Positions 54,481 through 63,874 are shown, counted from the first letter of the stretch. The stretch: DNA of 64,000 nucleotides from Alteromonas aestuariivivens (GCF_003367475.1 NZ_QRHA01000005.1:279641-343640); one strand, 5' to 3'. Numbers and translations: made by a program. Notes: a model not told the origin generated them from the sequence alone.

Positions 54481-54636
54481 TGCCCTAAGCCTCCCGCTTA
54501 ACTTTATCTGTGTTGCCCAAACTGTTTGAGCTGGCTGGTGCCGAACTTCTCATCAGCATAGTTTTCCCACCTGACTGGCTTTTCGACAAAACCATCTTAG
54601 AATGGGGAAATTTTGAAAGTAAAAATTTTTTTAATT

Positions 54637-54653
54637 TTGTAATTAATTTACAA
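54637..54653. promoter_or_regulatory. HexR-like operator between ppsA and ppsR
   Basis: The core TGTAATTAATTTACA (54638-54652) matches TGTAATwwwATTACA at 14 of 15 positions, flanked by T and A to form TTGT...ACAA. It lies 157 bp upstream of ppsA but only 19 bp before the ppsR start, next to its ribosome site. Confidence 0.7.
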
Positions 54654-54671
54654 CAACGTTAAGGAAATGTT

Positions 54672-55484
54672 GTGCGCACAGCTTTTTACATATCCGACGG
54701 TACGGCCATCACCTCAGAAGTGTTTGGCCACGCCCTGCTTTCCCTGTTCCCCGTTCAGTTCAATCACAAGACCATTCCGTTTGTTGAAACTGAAGAGCAC
54801 GCTTACAAAGTACTCGAGCAAATTTCTGAAAGTTTTCAAGACAGTGGAGAGCGCCCGCTCGTTTTTTATACAATTGTGAATGTTGAAATCCGTAAAATCA
54901 TCGCCCGCTCAGTAGGTATCAATTACAATTTTCTTGATCAATTTGTGGCTCCGCTGGAAAAAGTACTCGGTATACCTTCCAAACCTGAAAAGCATCGAAC
55001 CCACAGTATTCATGAAACCACTTATGACATACGCATTGAAGCGGTGAACTACGCCCTGGCCAACGACGATGGTGCCAATCTCAAAGACTACGCAGAGGCC
55101 GACATCATTCTGGTGGGTGTATCCCGCTCGGGTAAAACCCCCACCAGCCTTTATCTTGCACTTCAGTATGGTATTAAGGCTGCCAATTACCCGTTTACCG
55201 AAGAAGACATGGGCGACATGCTCCGATTACCGCCAGGATTACGCCGCTTTAAGGACAAATTGTTCGGGCTTACCATTGAAGCACAAAGGCTGCATCAAAT
55301 CCGGTCCGAGCGCAGGGCCAACAGTCGCTATGCTTCATTGCAGCAATGCCGCATGGAACTGCGGGAAGTAGAAAATTTGTACAGAAAAGAAAAAATCCCT
55401 TTTTTGAACTCAACCCGCTATTCGATTGAGGAAATCTCAGCAAAAATTCTGGCAGAAACCGGATTGCAGCGGCGCAAGTACTAA
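54672..55484 (+). CDS. ppsR: PEP synthase regulatory kinase/phosphorylase
   Basis: 270 residues, DUF299 family. Bifunctional: ADP-dependent phosphorylation of the PpsA threonine (inactivation) and Pi-dependent removal. N-terminal TAFYISDGTAITSE and P-loop GVSRSGKTPTS (149-159) are diagnostic. GTG 54672 has AAGGAA upstream. It is divergent from its target gene ppsA, a common arrangement. Confidence 0.97.
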   Translation: MRTAFYISDGTAITSEVFGHALLSLFPVQFNHKTIPFVETEEHAYKVLEQISESFQDSGERPLVFYTIVNVEIRKIIARSVGINYNFLDQFVAPLEKVLGIPSKPEKHRTHSIHETTYDIRIEAVNYALANDDGANLKDYAEADIILVGVSRSGKTPTSLYLALQYGIKAANYPFTEEDMGDMLRLPPGLRRFKDKLFGLTIEAQRLHQIRSERRANSRYASLQQCRMELREVENLYRKEKIPFLNSTRYSIEEISAKILAETGLQRRKY

Positions 55485-55760
55485 CTCTTTACCCGGCCTC
55501 GGCCACCGATAGCGGGTTAGCGTATTCCAACAGAATCTGGCAAAGCTTTGAGCCTATCGCCCGCCTCACGCGTACCAACCCCAACCAATAAATCGAAATC
55601 AAATAATTAGTGCTAAAGTTATTAATTGTTAGGTTCAGTTATTTGTTACGGGCTTCGGACACTGTGCAATAGAAGCTGTTGTGTGTTCCAGCTCACTCAG
55701 GTACTGGCCTGTTTGAATGCAGCTATCGCCTTTTGAATGAAATTAGGAGGACCAGGCCCC

Positions 55761-57737
55761 TTGGTAAATTCCAAAGCAAAATCCCAGAGTTTGAATAAAG
55801 TGGTGTTTGCCACCTCTTCAGTGCTCATCGTGGTTTTGATGCTGTTCGCCGTTACAGCACCCGAATTAGCGGAAAGCCTGTTTCAGCAAATACAGGACTC
55901 AATCATTGATAATGGCGGCTGGTTCTACGTTCTGACCGTAGCGCTGATCCTGTTTGCAGTGGTTTTTCTCGGAGTCTCCAGGTACGGTGATATTCGCCTT
56001 GGCCCGGAACATGCCAGACCGGAATTCTCAATGCCAAGCTGGATCTCGATGCTTTTCGCCGCCGGCATGGGGATTGGCCTGATGTTTTTCGGCGTTGCCG
56101 AGCCCATCATGCATTTTGTCGCACCACCAACCGCCTCACCCCAAACCGTGGAAGCGGTGCGCGAAGCAATGGCAACCACTTTTTTTCACTGGGGCGTCCA
56201 CGCCTGGGCAATATATGCCATTGTCGCTCTGATTCTGGCCTACTTTTCATTTCGCTATCAGTTGCCATTAACCCTGCGTTCGGCCCTGTACCCAATGATA
56301 GGAGAACGTATACACGGGTGGCCTGGCCACGTAGTAGACATCTTTGCGGTAACCTCGACGATATTCGGCGTGTCTACCTCGTTGGGGTTCGGTGCTTCTC
56401 AAATCAATGCCGGGCTTAACTACCTGATGGGTGTACCAAGCACCACCGGGGTTCAGATCGTCATAATGGCTGTAGTCGTCGGTCTCGCCATAATTTCCGT
56501 GGTCACAGGGCTGGACAAAGGCATTCGCCGACTGTCCGAAACCAATATGGTGCTGGCTATCGCACTGCTTGTGTTTATTATCGCCCTAGGACCGACCGTG
56601 TTTTTGGTGCAGGCCTACCTGCAAAATACCGGTGCATATCTTTCTGAAATCGTTAGAAAAACCCTGTATTTGTTTGCCTATGAGCGCACGGAATGGATTG
56701 GAGGGTGGACCATTTTTTACTGGGGTTGGTGGCTGGCCTGGGCGCCGTTTGTCGGCCTGTTTATCGCACGGATATCCTATGGTCGCACTATCCGGGAGTT
56801 TGTGGTGGGTGTATTGTGCATTCCCACGGCGTTCACGCTGCTCTGGATGACCGTATTCGGCAATAGTGCTATTGATATGGTGTTCAACCAGGGCTTTACT
56901 GAACTTGCCACCATGGTTGAACAGGATACGTCGGTGGCGTTATTTGTGTTTTTGCAACACTTTCCGTTCTCCAGTGTTCTGATTGTGCTTGCATTGCTGA
57001 TGGTGATGGTATTTTTTGTTACCTCCTGCGATTCCGGTGCCATGGTAGTAGATATGCTGTGTTCCCACGGAAACAACAACACTCCGGTCTGGCAACGAAT
57101 TTACTGGGCACTGGGCGTAGGGATTGTCGCCTCGGTACTGCTGTATGCCGGTGGGTTACAAGCTTTGCAAACCATGACGATTGCGGCTGCATTGCCTTTC
57201 GGGATCATCCTGCTGATATCCATGTACGGGCTGTTTAAAGCACTAAAAGTGGAGACCTATAAACGGGAAAGTTTGCAGACCACAATTGTACCTTTGCCCG
57301 CTTCCCGTCATAAGGAAGACTGGCAGGAACGCCTGCACGCCATCCTGCACCGCCCACACAAACCGGCGGTCAGCAATCACCTCGAAAACACCATCAAACC
57401 AGCGCTAAAAGAAGTTACAAAAGAGTTTGAAAATCAGAACTTTGATACTGTTATTGACGAATCACACCAGCACATTGAACTGAAAGTGATTCTGGGGGTA
57501 GAGCTGAATTTTGTTTACGGGGTGTACCTGACAGAATCCAGCCATCCTGAAATTCTGCCAACTGAACAAGAAACTGTAGACAGTAGTGAAAACCAAACGT
57601 ACTATCGCGCGGAAGTCCACCTTTCAGAAGGTGGCCAAAACTACGATATTATGGGCTGGTCCCGGCTGGGCATTATTAACGATGTTATTGAGCAGTTTTA
57701 CAAACACCAGCATTTTTTGCACCTGCTCACTGAATAA
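55761..57737 (+). CDS. BCCT-family betaine/choline/carnitine transporter
   Basis: About 658 residues. Twelve predicted membrane segments; glycine-rich AAGMGIGLMFFGVAEP and the segment-8 signature WTIFYWGWWLAWAPFVGLF are family hallmarks. A long hydrophilic C-terminal tail (about 500-658) resembles that of BetT, where it senses osmotic state. Likely imports choline or glycine betaine by proton or Na+ symport. I use TTG 55761, because AGGAGG lies ten bases upstream; the ATG at 55737 sits before that site and has none of its own. 55485-55760 is a leader in which I see no other feature. Confidence 0.92.
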   Translation: MVNSKAKSQSLNKVVFATSSVLIVVLMLFAVTAPELAESLFQQIQDSIIDNGGWFYVLTVALILFAVVFLGVSRYGDIRLGPEHARPEFSMPSWISMLFAAGMGIGLMFFGVAEPIMHFVAPPTASPQTVEAVREAMATTFFHWGVHAWAIYAIVALILAYFSFRYQLPLTLRSALYPMIGERIHGWPGHVVDIFAVTSTIFGVSTSLGFGASQINAGLNYLMGVPSTTGVQIVIMAVVVGLAIISVVTGLDKGIRRLSETNMVLAIALLVFIIALGPTVFLVQAYLQNTGAYLSEIVRKTLYLFAYERTEWIGGWTIFYWGWWLAWAPFVGLFIARISYGRTIREFVVGVLCIPTAFTLLWMTVFGNSAIDMVFNQGFTELATMVEQDTSVALFVFLQHFPFSSVLIVLALLMVMVFFVTSCDSGAMVVDMLCSHGNNNTPVWQRIYWALGVGIVASVLLYAGGLQALQTMTIAAALPFGIILLISMYGLFKALKVETYKRESLQTTIVPLPASRHKEDWQERLHAILHRPHKPAVSNHLENTIKPALKEVTKEFENQNFDTVIDESHQHIELKVILGVELNFVYGVYLTESSHPEILPTEQETVDSSENQTYYRAEVHLSEGGQNYDIMGWSRLGIINDVIEQFYKHQHFLHLLTE

Positions 57738-57771
57738 TAATAATTACCCTGTTGTTGCAGGAAGGAATTGA

Positions 57772-58245
57772 ATGCGGAAAGAAGAAGAATTGCTTGTCGC
57801 GCTGAGGCGGGTAATGCGGGCTGTGGATTTACGCAGCAAACACCTCAGTAAATCGGTTGGGCTAACCGGCCCGCAGCTTATGGTGATGCAGAACATTCAG
57901 CTCAGCCCTGGGATCATGGTCAGGGAAATTGCAGAAAACATTAACCTGAGCCCCGCCACTATTACCAACATACTCGACAGGCTTGAAGCCCGCAATCTGG
58001 CCAATCGAATTCGCAGCACCACGGACAAGCGCAAAGTTGGCGTTTATCTTACGGAGTTAGGTCAGGAAGCGATAAAAGATGCCCCCCGCCCATTGCAGGA
58101 ACACTTTATTGAGAGGTTCCATCAGCTAAAAGAATGGGAACAAAGCCAGATGGTAGCCACAATGCAACGCATCGCCACCATGATGGACGCCGAGGATTTG
58201 GATGCGTCGCCCTTACTGGAAGTGGGCGAGCTTTCCGATACCTGA
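57772..58245 (+). CDS. MarR-family transcriptional regulator
   Basis: 157 residues. Winged helix with GLTGPQLMVMQNI, the recognition region MVREIAENINLSPATITNILDRLEARNL and the wing basic residues RIRSTTDKRKVGVYLTELG. It forms dimers through its end helices. AGGAAGG precedes the ATG. It starts 34 bp after the BCCT gene on the same strand, so it probably controls that transporter; ligand unknown. Confidence 0.92.
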   Translation: MRKEEELLVALRRVMRAVDLRSKHLSKSVGLTGPQLMVMQNIQLSPGIMVREIAENINLSPATITNILDRLEARNLANRIRSTTDKRKVGVYLTELGQEAIKDAPRPLQEHFIERFHQLKEWEQSQMVATMQRIATMMDAEDLDASPLLEVGELSDT

Positions 58246-58260
58246 AACCAGACCGAAATC

Positions 58261-58608
58261 TCAGTCTGATTTCGCTTTCAACGGATTCGGGCGCCCACCG
58301 GTAACTTTGTCGGCCCGCCCTTCCTGAATGGCTTTTTCAGCGCGGCGTTTTCTGACCTCTTTGGGGTCTGCAATCAGCGGCCGGTAGATTTCCACCCTGT
58401 CGCCTTCCCGCACCGTATCGGTCAGTTTTACAACCCGGCTCCATATACCAACCTTATTGCTGGCAAGGTCTATCTCCGGATAAAGTTCAGACAAACGGGA
58501 TGCCTGGATCACCTCTTCAACGGTGGCCCCTTCCCGAATAGCAAGTTCCACCAGCGTCTGCCTGTCGGGCAAACCATAAACCACCTCAACATTAACCACA
58601 GCGGCCAT
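58261..58608 (-). CDS. rnfH: RnfH-family (RatB) ubiquitin-like protein
   Basis: 115 residues. Beta-grasp fold of the UPF0125/RnfH family: [25 protein letters not shown] and [25 protein letters not shown]. Function uncertain; in E. coli it is called RatB. Its ATG overlaps the ratA stop by one base (TGATG), so it is translated with ratA. Confidence 0.95.
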   Translation of the reverse strand: MAAVVNVEVVYGLPDRQTLVELAIREGATVEEVIQASRLSELYPEIDLASNKVGIWSRVVKLTDTVREGDRVEIYRPLIADPKEVRKRRAEKAIQEGRADKVTGGRPNPLKAKSD

Positions 58609-59036
58609 CAGTACACCGCCCTCGCCCGTTGCGTAAAAGCGTTCACCATATTGGCGGCGAGGCCATTAAAAATCTTTCCGAACGCCAGTTCAGCCAGTTT
58701 GTTGCTGAATTCAAACTCCAGACTAAATTCAATTTTACACGCAGACTCAGACAGGGCGGAAAACGTCCATCCGCCACGCAGGTGTTTAAATGGCCCCTCA
58801 ACAAGGGTCATTTCAATTCGTCGGGCTGGCTCAAGCACATTGCTGGTAGTAAACCACTGCTGCATACCAGCTTTGGTAACCAGCAGAGACGCCTTCATTA
58901 CGCTATCCTGATGGTCGATGACTTTGCTGTCTGCGCAACCAGGAAGAAATTCCGGATAAGATTCCACATCATTCACCAAATCAAACATGGCTTGAGCACT
59001 GTATGCCACCAATGCACTGCGTTGAATACTCGGCAT
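58608..59036 (-). CDS. ratA: RatA, START-domain ribosome association toxin family
   Basis: 142 residues from ATG 59036; 20 more codons are open upstream but do not match the family. Coenzyme Q-binding/START fold: [28 protein letters not shown] and [12 protein letters not shown] are typical. E. coli RatA was reported to block 70S assembly; related proteins (Coq10) bind ubiquinone, so its main role is debated. Pair with rnfH and divergence from smpB are conserved. Confidence 0.94.
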   Translation of the reverse strand: MPSIQRSALVAYSAQAMFDLVNDVESYPEFLPGCADSKVIDHQDSVMKASLLVTKAGMQQWFTTSNVLEPARRIEMTLVEGPFKHLRGGWTFSALSESACKIEFSLEFEFSNKLAELAFGKIFNGLAANMVNAFTQRARAVY

Positions 59037-59158
59037 AAAATTAAAACTTACATCGCTAACAAAAGCGGCCAGTCTAGCATGAGTTGGGGGCCCCAACTAG
59101 CGCTGAAAACAAGGCAAACCAGCCGATGAACAAAATGTGATGCCAGCCACTGAAATAC

Positions 59159-59186
59159 AAGACATTAAACCCGCAATCAGTATAAT
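59159..59186 (+). promoter_or_regulatory. smpB promoter giving a predicted leaderless mRNA
   Basis: AAGACA (59159-59164), 16-bp spacer and a perfect TATAAT (59181-59186). The first transcribed base would fall at about 59193-59194, which is the A of the smpB ATG. No Shine-Dalgarno precedes the ATG. Confidence 0.5.
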
Positions 59187-59193
59187 AGCCGCC

Positions 59194-59673
59194 ATGAAAA
59201 AGAATAAAGCCAATAAATCCACTTCCGGTACCATCGCCCTGAATAAAAAGGCGCGCCACGACTACCACCTTGAAGACAAATTTGAAGCCGGCTTGGCTTT
59301 ACAGGGTTGGGAAATCAAGAGCATCCGGGCCGGCAAGGTGAACATTACTGACAATTACGTCATCATCCAGAACGGCGAGGCCTATCTGGTAGGTGCCCGT
59401 ATTTCCCCGCTCAACCAGGCTTCAACTCACGTGGTATGCGAACCCGAGCGGGCCAGAAAACTGTTGCTAAAAAAGCGTGAACTCGACCGTCTCATGGGTG
59501 CCCGGGACAGGCAGGGCTACTCTATTGTTGCCACCGCAATGTACTGGAAAAAATGCTGGGTAAAACTGGAAATCTACTTGGCCAAAGGTAAACACACCCA
59601 CGATAAGAGGGATGCGGTTAAAGATCGTGACTGGCAACGTCAGAAAGAACGGGTGATGAAGCACAGCTCATAG
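59194..59673 (+). CDS. smpB: SsrA-binding protein SmpB
   Basis: 159 residues from ATG 59194. Partner of tmRNA in trans-translation, which rescues stalled ribosomes. [34 protein letters not shown] and the C-terminal tail [20 protein letters not shown] are the family signatures. Upstream in-frame codons would cover the promoter and are rejected. Its RNA partner ssrA lies 3 kb downstream. Confidence 0.97.
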   Translation: MKKNKANKSTSGTIALNKKARHDYHLEDKFEAGLALQGWEIKSIRAGKVNITDNYVIIQNGEAYLVGARISPLNQASTHVVCEPERARKLLLKKRELDRLMGARDRQGYSIVATAMYWKKCWVKLEIYLAKGKHTHDKRDAVKDRDWQRQKERVMKHSS

Positions 59674-59725
59674 CAGTGTTTACCAGCTCCTGAAATTTCT
59701 CGTTGTAACTGGCTGGAAACTGCTT

Positions 59726-60970
59726 TTACCCTGGTATTCTGGCCCTTTCTCTGAGGTAACGTTGGGTGGCCCGTCTTTTGTGCCACATGTCCTGGACCAG
59801 GCTCCATAAAGGTGACGGGTCCCGCACAGTTGAGAGATTGTTACCCAAGCGGCGTAAATTCCGCCGCACCATGGCCATTTTAGCCAGGCTTACCAAAACT
59901 TTGTTCTGCCAGCTACAATAGGGGAGTACTCCCTGATAGTCCGGTTTACTTTGCCATTTTAAGGGTAAATCAGGAGTAACTGCGAACGCGCTGGCCATGC
60001 CCACAAAAGCACACCCATGTTCAATAACCTGTTCTGCCACGGCAAGTTGCTTCACCCCACCCGTGGTCATTATTGGGACACGGGTATCAACCAGTATTTC
60101 CCGGGCAAATTTCAGAAAATACGCTTCTCTGGCAAGGGTATTATGATCCCGTGATTGCCCCTGCATCGCTGGCACTTCATAGCTGCCGCCACTTAGCTCG
60201 ATCACATCCACATCCAGCCGCTCCAACATGGCAATGACACGCCGGGCATCTTTTATGGTAAAGCCGCCCCTTTGAAAATCCGCAGAATTAAGCTTTATAA
60301 GAATGGCAAAGTGTTTTCCGCAGGTAGCCCGGATCTGGCTGACAATATTCAGCAATAAACGAGCGCGATTTTCCAGACACCCGCCATACTCATCCTGGCG
60401 ATGGTTGGTTAACGGGGACAAAAACTGACTCAACAAATACCCATGCGCAGCGTGTACTTCCACACCGTCAAAACCGGCATTCTGAGCACATTTTGCGGTA
60501 CTCACGAAACGCTGGCAAACATCTCTGATCTCTTCACAGCTCATAGCTTTTGGCTGAACAAACTGTTTGGAAAAGCGTCCCATATTCAGCGGGACCGCCG
60601 AGGGTGCCAGAGCCTTGCCTTTGAGTTTGACAAAAGATTGCCTGCCTGGGTGGTTGATTTGCATTATCGCCAGCGCACCACCCGATTTGATAACTGACGC
60701 CCAGCGCTCGAAGGGGTCTGACGGAGAGGAACTTTCGAGCACTACCCCACCCGGCCCGGTCATGGCAGCACTGTCAACCATAACATTTCCGGTAATGATC
60801 ATACCTGCACCACCGTGAGCCCAATAGCGATACAAAGCTAACAGAGCATAACCGGGCAGCCTTCCCGGCCCAGCCATATTTTCTTCCATTGCGGCTTTCA
60901 CTATCCGGTTTGGAACAACTTGCCCACATGGCAGGGAGAACGGGGTATTGACAATGGAATCAGTTTTCAT
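59726..60970 (-). CDS. NADH:flavin oxidoreductase, Old Yellow Enzyme family
   Basis: 414 residues. FMN-binding TIM barrel: LPCGQVVPNRIVKAAMEENMA, IMQINHPGRQS, FDGVEVHAAHGYLLSQFLSPLTNHRQDEYGG (the HxAxGYL and substrate H/x motif), and VPIMTTGGVKQ. It resembles NemA-like or enoate-reductase barrels lacking the extra Fe-S and NADH domains. It would reduce activated C=C bonds with NAD(P)H. Monocistronic; start ATG 60970. Confidence 0.9.
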   Translation of the reverse strand: MKTDSIVNTPFSLPCGQVVPNRIVKAAMEENMAGPGRLPGYALLALYRYWAHGGAGMIITGNVMVDSAAMTGPGGVVLESSSPSDPFERWASVIKSGGALAIMQINHPGRQSFVKLKGKALAPSAVPLNMGRFSKQFVQPKAMSCEEIRDVCQRFVSTAKCAQNAGFDGVEVHAAHGYLLSQFLSPLTNHRQDEYGGCLENRARLLLNIVSQIRATCGKHFAILIKLNSADFQRGGFTIKDARRVIAMLERLDVDVIELSGGSYEVPAMQGQSRDHNTLAREAYFLKFAREILVDTRVPIMTTGGVKQLAVAEQVIEHGCAFVGMASAFAVTPDLPLKWQSKPDYQGVLPYCSWQNKVLVSLAKMAMVRRNLRRLGNNLSTVRDPSPLWSLVQDMWHKRRATQRYLRERARIPG

Positions 60971-61140
60971 ACTGCTAATCTGATATTAAAAGCTGGGGTA
61001 CTTTAATCAAGATCGCAGCAGATTGCACCCTTTAGAACCTGTTTTACTGCCTTTTCACCCAAAGAATTAGCAACTTTACCTTCAACGTGCAAAGCGCAAT
61101 TCAAAGCAGTGTGCCCTGAACGCGCTTTATTGGCCTCTAA

Positions 61141-62355
61141 TCACAAATCCATTGACCACTTATCCAGTTTGTAAAAGGAGTTCGTTGTTTTGGTCACTCC
61201 TGTAGTCGAACGCCCTTCATATGAACGGGTGACTATACCCCAGGTTGTGGTAGCCCCCTCACGGCTTGAACCAGTAATGCCGTTAATCGAATTGTTACTC
61301 ACGACATTGGTTCCCTGAACACCAATAAGCGAGATGCCTTCGAAGGCATCACTGAACGAATTGAAATTTGCCACCGTGCTACTTTGGTTTGCCACCACAT
61401 CGCCCAGGTTATCAATTGTATTGTCATCAACTGTAACGTTGTTTGCAGTTTCAAGACTGATGGCCCGCATGGCTTTGTCTATAGTGTTGCGTTTTATCGT
61501 GATATTAGTGGCCTGCCAGCCCTGATTAACGCTCTTGACACTCAAACCCACTGCAACATCAACCAGATCATTGTCCCGCATGACAATATTGTCTGCGCCA
61601 CGCTTTGAGGTAAACCCGTCAAATGCGCGTTCTACATAGTTGTTGTGAATAGTAAAGTGGTCGCCAAACTGGCCGGAATCACCGCCCGCACTCAGATAGA
61701 CCGCAGCATCACGCACACCATAGAAGTTGTTGTAACGAATTGTCGCTTTTAACGCTCCGGTCATTAAAATTGCACTGTCACCACCGGCTAAATAGAAAGG
61801 ATCACTGCTGGATGCTGTGCCAGTGTAGGTGATGTTTTCAATAATTAGTTCATCGAGCTTGTGATAATTGGTGCTGTTTACCACACCGCGAATAGACAAT
61901 GCGTCACCAGTATTCTGTGTACCTTCGCGACCTGAAGGAGTCAACTGGGTATAGGGTACAACCTTCGACACATAGGCGTTGGCCATATTGAAACTGCCAC
62001 CGTCCCAATGAAAATCGGCAAGTGCGTTTTCATTGTTGCAAACGTTGTCGCCATTCACAGTATCGAAACTGAACATATCGCCATCAAGACTTGAGGTAGC
62101 AATAAAATTGGCCCCGGTTGCATCGACAACCAGATCTTTTCGCAACGTCACTTTTATGTCTGAACTTATGTAGTAAGTACCGGTAATGGTTAGCGGCAAA
62201 CCCGTGTTGGTAGCCTGCTGTAACGCATCCTTCAGCTGACTGACGTTGCCATTGGGGTTTACAGGCGTACTGGTACAATTTGCAGCATTAACGACAGGTA
62301 TTGCCAAAAAGCCCAGCGTAGATAGACAAATCTTTTTTTTGATATTCTTAATCAT
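61141..62355 (-). CDS. exported right-handed beta-helix protein
   Basis: 404 residues from ATG 62355. That start gives a clear signal peptide, MIKNIKKKICLSTLGFLAIP, ending at about VVNA-ANC. Earlier codons in the frame do not fit an export signal. The mature part consists of repeated short strands with Asn-rich turns (NNFYG, NNYVER, RDNDLVD, KRNTIDK, DDNTIDN, SNNSINGI), the pattern of a parallel beta-helix as in pectate lyase-like and carbohydrate-binding or lyase proteins. I see no catalytic signature. Possible role in polysaccharide degradation or the cell surface. Confidence 0.75.
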   Translation of the reverse strand: MIKNIKKKICLSTLGFLAIPVVNAANCTSTPVNPNGNVSQLKDALQQATNTGLPLTITGTYYISSDIKVTLRKDLVVDATGANFIATSSLDGDMFSFDTVNGDNVCNNENALADFHWDGGSFNMANAYVSKVVPYTQLTPSGREGTQNTGDALSIRGVVNSTNYHKLDELIIENITYTGTASSSDPFYLAGGDSAILMTGALKATIRYNNFYGVRDAAVYLSAGGDSGQFGDHFTIHNNYVERAFDGFTSKRGADNIVMRDNDLVDVAVGLSVKSVNQGWQATNITIKRNTIDKAMRAISLETANNVTVDDNTIDNLGDVVANQSSTVANFNSFSDAFEGISLIGVQGTNVVSNNSINGITGSSREGATTTWGIVTRSYEGRSTTGVTKTTNSFYKLDKWSMDL

Positions 62356-62737
62356 ATTTAGGGTACCCGGGTGTTTGTATCGAGCGTTATTTGAGTGGAG
62401 ACACATGCGTCTTCCGGTTACTGGTTTCCATATAGGCCAAAAAAGGTCAACTTCAACCAAAAATAAACACAAAACAAACACATTATTGATCAAATTAAAC
62501 CAATTTCAACAAAATATTTACACTTGTCACATTGAGCAACGTTGCATAGTTTTGTAAATCGAGCGTCACCAGACGCGCTCCTCATCTAACTAAGGGCTCT
62601 GAATGGGGTTTGAGGGCTTATGTAGCGTATTAAATGCAGGTTGTACTGGCGTACGAAAGTAGGTAAACTCCGAATAAGTTCCACCGTCGAAACTGTTTGT
62701 TTCAAGGGTGTGAAAATCCTGGTAACAGGAGATCTCC
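62356..62737. other. 382-bp region between the beta-helix gene and ssrA
   Basis: Must hold the promoters of both flanking genes. A small inverted repeat TCCTG-GTAA-CAGGA lies at about 62717-62730, just before ssrA. I could not identify convincing -35/-10 boxes and see no ORF. Confidence 0.4.
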
Positions 62738-63093
62738 GGGGCTGATTAGGATTCGACAGGATCTAGGAAGCTGGAGGTGCATGCAGAGGAGCGGTTTGCC
62801 TCTTAAAAAGCCGCATTAAATAGTCGCAAACGACGAAACTTACGCACTAGCCGCTTAATACCCGGCATAGGCCCTTCCACCACAGCTTTGTTTGCTAGCG
62901 TGGGTTCGGAAGGTCATATAAGCAAACTAGCGAGGGAAACTCTCCTGAGGTTGAACCGCGAAACAGTATCAGGACAGCTACCAGGAATCCTGTTTGCCGG
63001 AGTCCAAAGTAGTTAAATAAAAGACAAACTAAGCATGTAGTACCAAAAGTAGACATTTTCTGGACGCGGGTTCAAATCCCGCCAGCTCCACCA
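62738..63093 (+). ncRNA. ssrA: transfer-messenger RNA (tmRNA, ssrA)
   Basis: One-piece tmRNA of 356 nt. The 5' end GGGGCTGATTAGGATTCGACA and the 3' end with a T arm (GGTTCAAATCCC) and AGCTCCACCA form the tRNA-Ala-like acceptor: GGGGCUG pairs with CAGCUCC. The tag frame at 62826-62858 reads ANDETYALAA followed by TAA, preceded by the usual TAGTC resume context. It tags proteins on stalled ribosomes for ClpXP/ClpAP; smpB and clpA are in this window. Confidence 0.98.
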
Positions 63094-63099
63094 AATGCC

Positions 63100-63129
63100 A
63101 AAGCGGTCTAGACCACTCTAGACCGCTTT
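63100..63129 (+). terminator. ssrA terminator
   Basis: AAAGCGGTCTAGA (63100-63112) and TCTAGACCGCTTT (63117-63129) pair perfectly around CCAC, 7 bp after the CCA end. Confidence 0.8.
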
Positions 63130-63362
63130 ATCCCACTAAAAACGCTGACTCCAGCGAAGCTCACCGAAATACTCAACAGGTCTCGGACGGTCTACAAAGG
63201 GCCTCAGAATGTCCTGAATCTGTACTCGGATGTCGCGAATCTGTCACCTCCCCCTTAGCACTTACTGAGGGTATTGGTACTCGTGAATGCCACAAGTTTC
63301 GTTCTCGGATATTCGATAAGTTAAGCCCCATCGCTTATGACGTTGCTCATAAATATATAAAA

Positions 63363-63874
63363 TTGACGCGCCTCAGTGATTACGTAACCGCCAACCGATT
63401 CCTATCTAATTTAGATAAGCAACTCCAGGTTGCCGATCTAAACCTGACTACTGACCTACCAGAACTCAAGCGTTTTGCCAAAACAAAAGCCAATGAATGT
63501 ATGCGTGACACCGCCCACATGGCTAAAGAGCAAGCCCTCTCCTTTTGCAAAAGTAAGTTCTCACGATACGGCTTTGTATTGCCCGATGACCATTCAATCG
63601 CCGAAGCATTAACTCAACTTCGCTCTGAAAAGTTTTGGTTTAAAAGGTTAAAGCAGTTAGCAGCACAACAGATGGAAGAAGTTCGGCGCCAACTAGACCT
63701 GGTTCACCAAGAGAAAAGCACATATTGCAGTAGCGAAAGATTGTCACAGCACCAGTGGGAAAAAGAGCAGTCACTGAGCTACATGGAAAATAAATGGTTC
63801 TGCAGTGCCGATGGTGAATACATTTCAATGCTCGATGCCTACAACTCTAATGTCTCTAACCCAAGAGTTCGCAG
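63363..63874 (+). pseudogene. fragment of a P2-type phage replication endonuclease (gpA), cut by an IS
   Basis: The frame carries KFWFKRLKQLAAQQMEEVRR, a VHQEKSTYCSSE stretch and SMLDAYNSNVSNPRVR, which resemble the N-terminal third of phage replication gene A proteins, where VSNPxIRRxEL follows. Here homology ends at SNPRVRS, exactly where an IS begins (63875); the last residues before the stop at 63890 are IS-encoded. The only start codon is TTG 63363, but the frame is open from the ssrA terminator onwards and RSRIFDKLSPIAYDVAHKYI just upstream (63300-63359) also looks family-like, so the 5' end is probably lost too. Remnant of an element integrated at ssrA. Confidence 0.7.

Noticed and set aside
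63060..63093. tRNA gene suggested by GGTTCAAATCCC and CCA
   Set aside because: It is the T arm and 3' end of tmRNA; no separate anticodon arm is present.
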